Positions 19,111 to 20,225 of a stretch of 20,225 nucleotides of DNA are shown here, in pieces; the stretch's first letter is position 1; every line of letters starts with the position of its first letter. Where the stretch lies: contig BFEA01000255.1 of assembly GCA_003427395.1 (NCBI GenBank), forward strand, positions 780,926 to 801,150, given 5' to 3'. The translations under genes were made by a program, and so were the position numbers. This stretch comes from Chara braunii (Eukaryota; Streptophyta; Charophyceae; Charales; Characeae). Under the pieces are notes generated by a model, which saw only the letters and a list, made by a program, of their open reading frames with translations, was not told the DNA's origin and made no database searches.

Positions 19111-19750
19111 GGATTGAAATATCCTTGACGGGATATAGGAGGACAAGTATGTATATACTGGTATAAGAAACTGATGGGGAAGTAGGGAGCAGTTGGTCAA
19201 GACACGTGCAACAGGATCCTGAGGAGCAAACCCAGTGGGGTGGGAAGCAGTGTTGTGGATGGGACACCTCCCCTGGGGACCTCATAATGTGCAGCAGTGT
19301 ACTGAAAGAAAGTTTTCCGACCATTATGAGCTCCCTGGAGGAGGAACAAGACCATCAGGCAAGTACTGCCCCCACAGGCTCCCCTGCAGACTGTCTAGCG
19401 CGGCAGGGTACATTTGGCTCTCTATCTGGTTCGTCCTTGCTATCCCCTGCTTCATCAGGACCGGTACCCCACCCAACTACTGATGCCAAGCCTAAATTTG
19501 CTCTGTGTGCCAAAATAAAACTAACCAACGTGGGCTTGCTTCGATAATTTTGGCTACCGGTTGACGGAGGTTTTTGGCAGTGGAGGGAGGGGCAGTTTAA
19601 AACTATGATTGCCGATAATAAGCAATTGAACTGCTGCCCCCCAGAATAGATGGGCCCTGTGTGTTGAAAGAAAAAAGGGAAAACTATGACCGAGTCAGGG
19701 TTAGAGTATGAAATGCCTTTGAAACACGGTTTCTGCAGTCCAGTCAGCGC
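19111..19750. other. No supported gene
   Basis: Open frames of up to ~170 codons exist on both strands (for example 19206-19547 + and 19355-19879 -), but they overlap each other, lack known motifs and show no splice or composition support. A host exon cannot be excluded. Confidence 0.4.
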
Positions 19751-19751
19751 T

Positions 19752-19777
19752 CGAGTTTCAAATGCAGTTGAAACTCG
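19752..19777. repeat. Perfect 10-bp palindromic hairpin
   Basis: CGAGTTTCAA (19752-19761) and TTGAAACTCG (19768-19777) pair perfectly around ATGCAG. Nearby, CTGCAGTCCAGTCAGC and CTGCAGTTTAGTCAGC form a short direct repeat on both sides. Confidence 0.6.
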
Positions 19778-19836
19778 GGTGAGCAGAAAATTTGCGTTGG
19801 GAGTTAGAAACTGCAGTTTAGTCAGCCACGAGGGAG

Positions 19837-19853
19837 GGCCCATTATGGCTGTA
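19837..19853. repeat. 17-bp direct repeat, copy 1
   Basis: GGCCCATTATGGCTGTA occurs here and at 19969-19985, 132 bases apart, both preceded by GAGG-type sequence. The meaning is unknown. Confidence 0.7.
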
Positions 19854-19968
19854 CCAAACCGAAAATAGCTTGTATACATTGGTTATCAGGGATCTACCTT
19901 CCCTTCCACCCTGACAAAGAACGTACTTAAGCTATATTTCCAGTCCGGTACAATCATAATCAGGAGGC

Positions 19969-19985
19969 GGCCCATTATGGCTGTA
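19969..19985. repeat. 17-bp direct repeat, copy 2
   Basis: Identical to 19837-19853. It lies 28 bases before the large hairpin at 20014. Confidence 0.7.
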
Positions 19986-20013
19986 TTTGACCAGAACTGT
20001 TGCTCGTGCTGTG

Positions 20014-20099
20014 GAGGGCCATTCTTGAATGAATATGACCCTGACTCTGCGCTGAATGTACTGCAGAGTCGGGGCCATATTCATTGAAGAATGACCCTC
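20014..20099. repeat. Near-perfect long hairpin (37-bp arms, 12-base loop)
   Basis: 20014-20050 pairs with 20063-20099 at 33 of 37 positions, without gaps, around the loop GCTGAATGTACT. The arms start GAGGG and end GACTCTGC. Length and pairing would suit a small-RNA precursor or a compact foldback element. No coding sequence overlaps. Confidence 0.75.
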
Positions 20100-20133
20100 T
20101 CTCTCTCACGTGCGAACGAGCGTGCGTTTACGA

Positions 20134-20158
20134 GATAGATAGATAGATAGATATATAT

Positions 20159-20225
<67 letters not shown>
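20134..20225. repeat. Compound microsatellite (GATA)n-(TA)n-(CA)n-(GA)n
   Basis: GATA repeats (about 20134-20152) pass into TA, then AC, then an uninterrupted GA tract from 20170 to the window edge. The true length is not known because the tract runs off the end. Confidence 0.95.

Noticed and set aside
19355-19879. 174-codon minus-strand open frame
   Set aside because: No motif or domain is recognised, and it overlaps open frames on the other strand and a palindrome/direct-repeat region. Composition alone may explain it.
1-20225. CRISPR arrays, prophage or bacterial operons
   Set aside because: No regularly spaced repeats with unique spacers, no bacterial gene layout, and all recognisable proteins are eukaryotic transposable-element proteins.

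Overview
The window looks like a repeat-rich nuclear stretch from a eukaryote of the plant lineage. The evidence is an APE-type, L1-like LINE with a plant-style zinc-knuckle ORF1, debris of a second LINE family, PIF/Harbinger-like transposase debris, a gag-like fragment, MITE-like inverted-repeat elements and many homopolymer or dinucleotide tracts. A streptophyte alga of the Chara type is my guess from the general look of the LINE proteins. It is not proven by the sequence. I found no convincing host gene, rRNA, tRNA or CRISPR array.

Layout. Positions 1-1102 hold non-coding sequence with a 98-bp tandem duplication, each unit carrying a perfect E2F-type palindrome. Positions 1103-1480 are a MITE-like element with 16-bp terminal inverted repeats (TIRs) and possible TTG target duplications. 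Positions 1577-10368 are a complete ~8.8-kb LINE on the + strand, bounded by a perfect 16-bp target-site duplication (1561-1576 and 10369-10384). It contains a ~1-kb 5' UTR, a long gag-like ORF1, an ORF2 with endonuclease, reverse transcriptase and C-terminal zinc knuckle, a 3' UTR, AATAAA and an A-rich tail. ORF2 (1,420 codons) has five in-frame stops and no frameshift I could detect, so the copy is dead but recognisable throughout.

Positions 10385-10790 carry short CTCTTGAA palindromes. Positions 10793-10918 are one copy of a 125-bp dispersed repeat, with an inverted partner at 18948-19073. Positions 11001-13102 are a 2.1-kb TIR element with broken PIF/Harbinger-like transposase sequence on the minus strand. 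Positions about 13990-15425 are the 3' part of ORF2 from a second LINE family on the minus strand. Positions about 17190-17880 are a diverged ORF1 fragment related to the big LINE, preceded by ~1.1 kb of G-poor sequence. Positions 17940-18212 are a possible LTR-retrotransposon gag fragment on the minus strand. The right end carries short repeats, a near-perfect 37-bp-arm hairpin (20014-20099) and a GATA/AC/GA microsatellite running off the window.

The most interesting signals are three. Two diverged ORF1 copies share a TAG stop followed directly by ATG at the same internal position. The 125-bp repeat aligns without gaps and has fully conserved blocks. The terminal hairpin looks like a foldback or small-RNA precursor.
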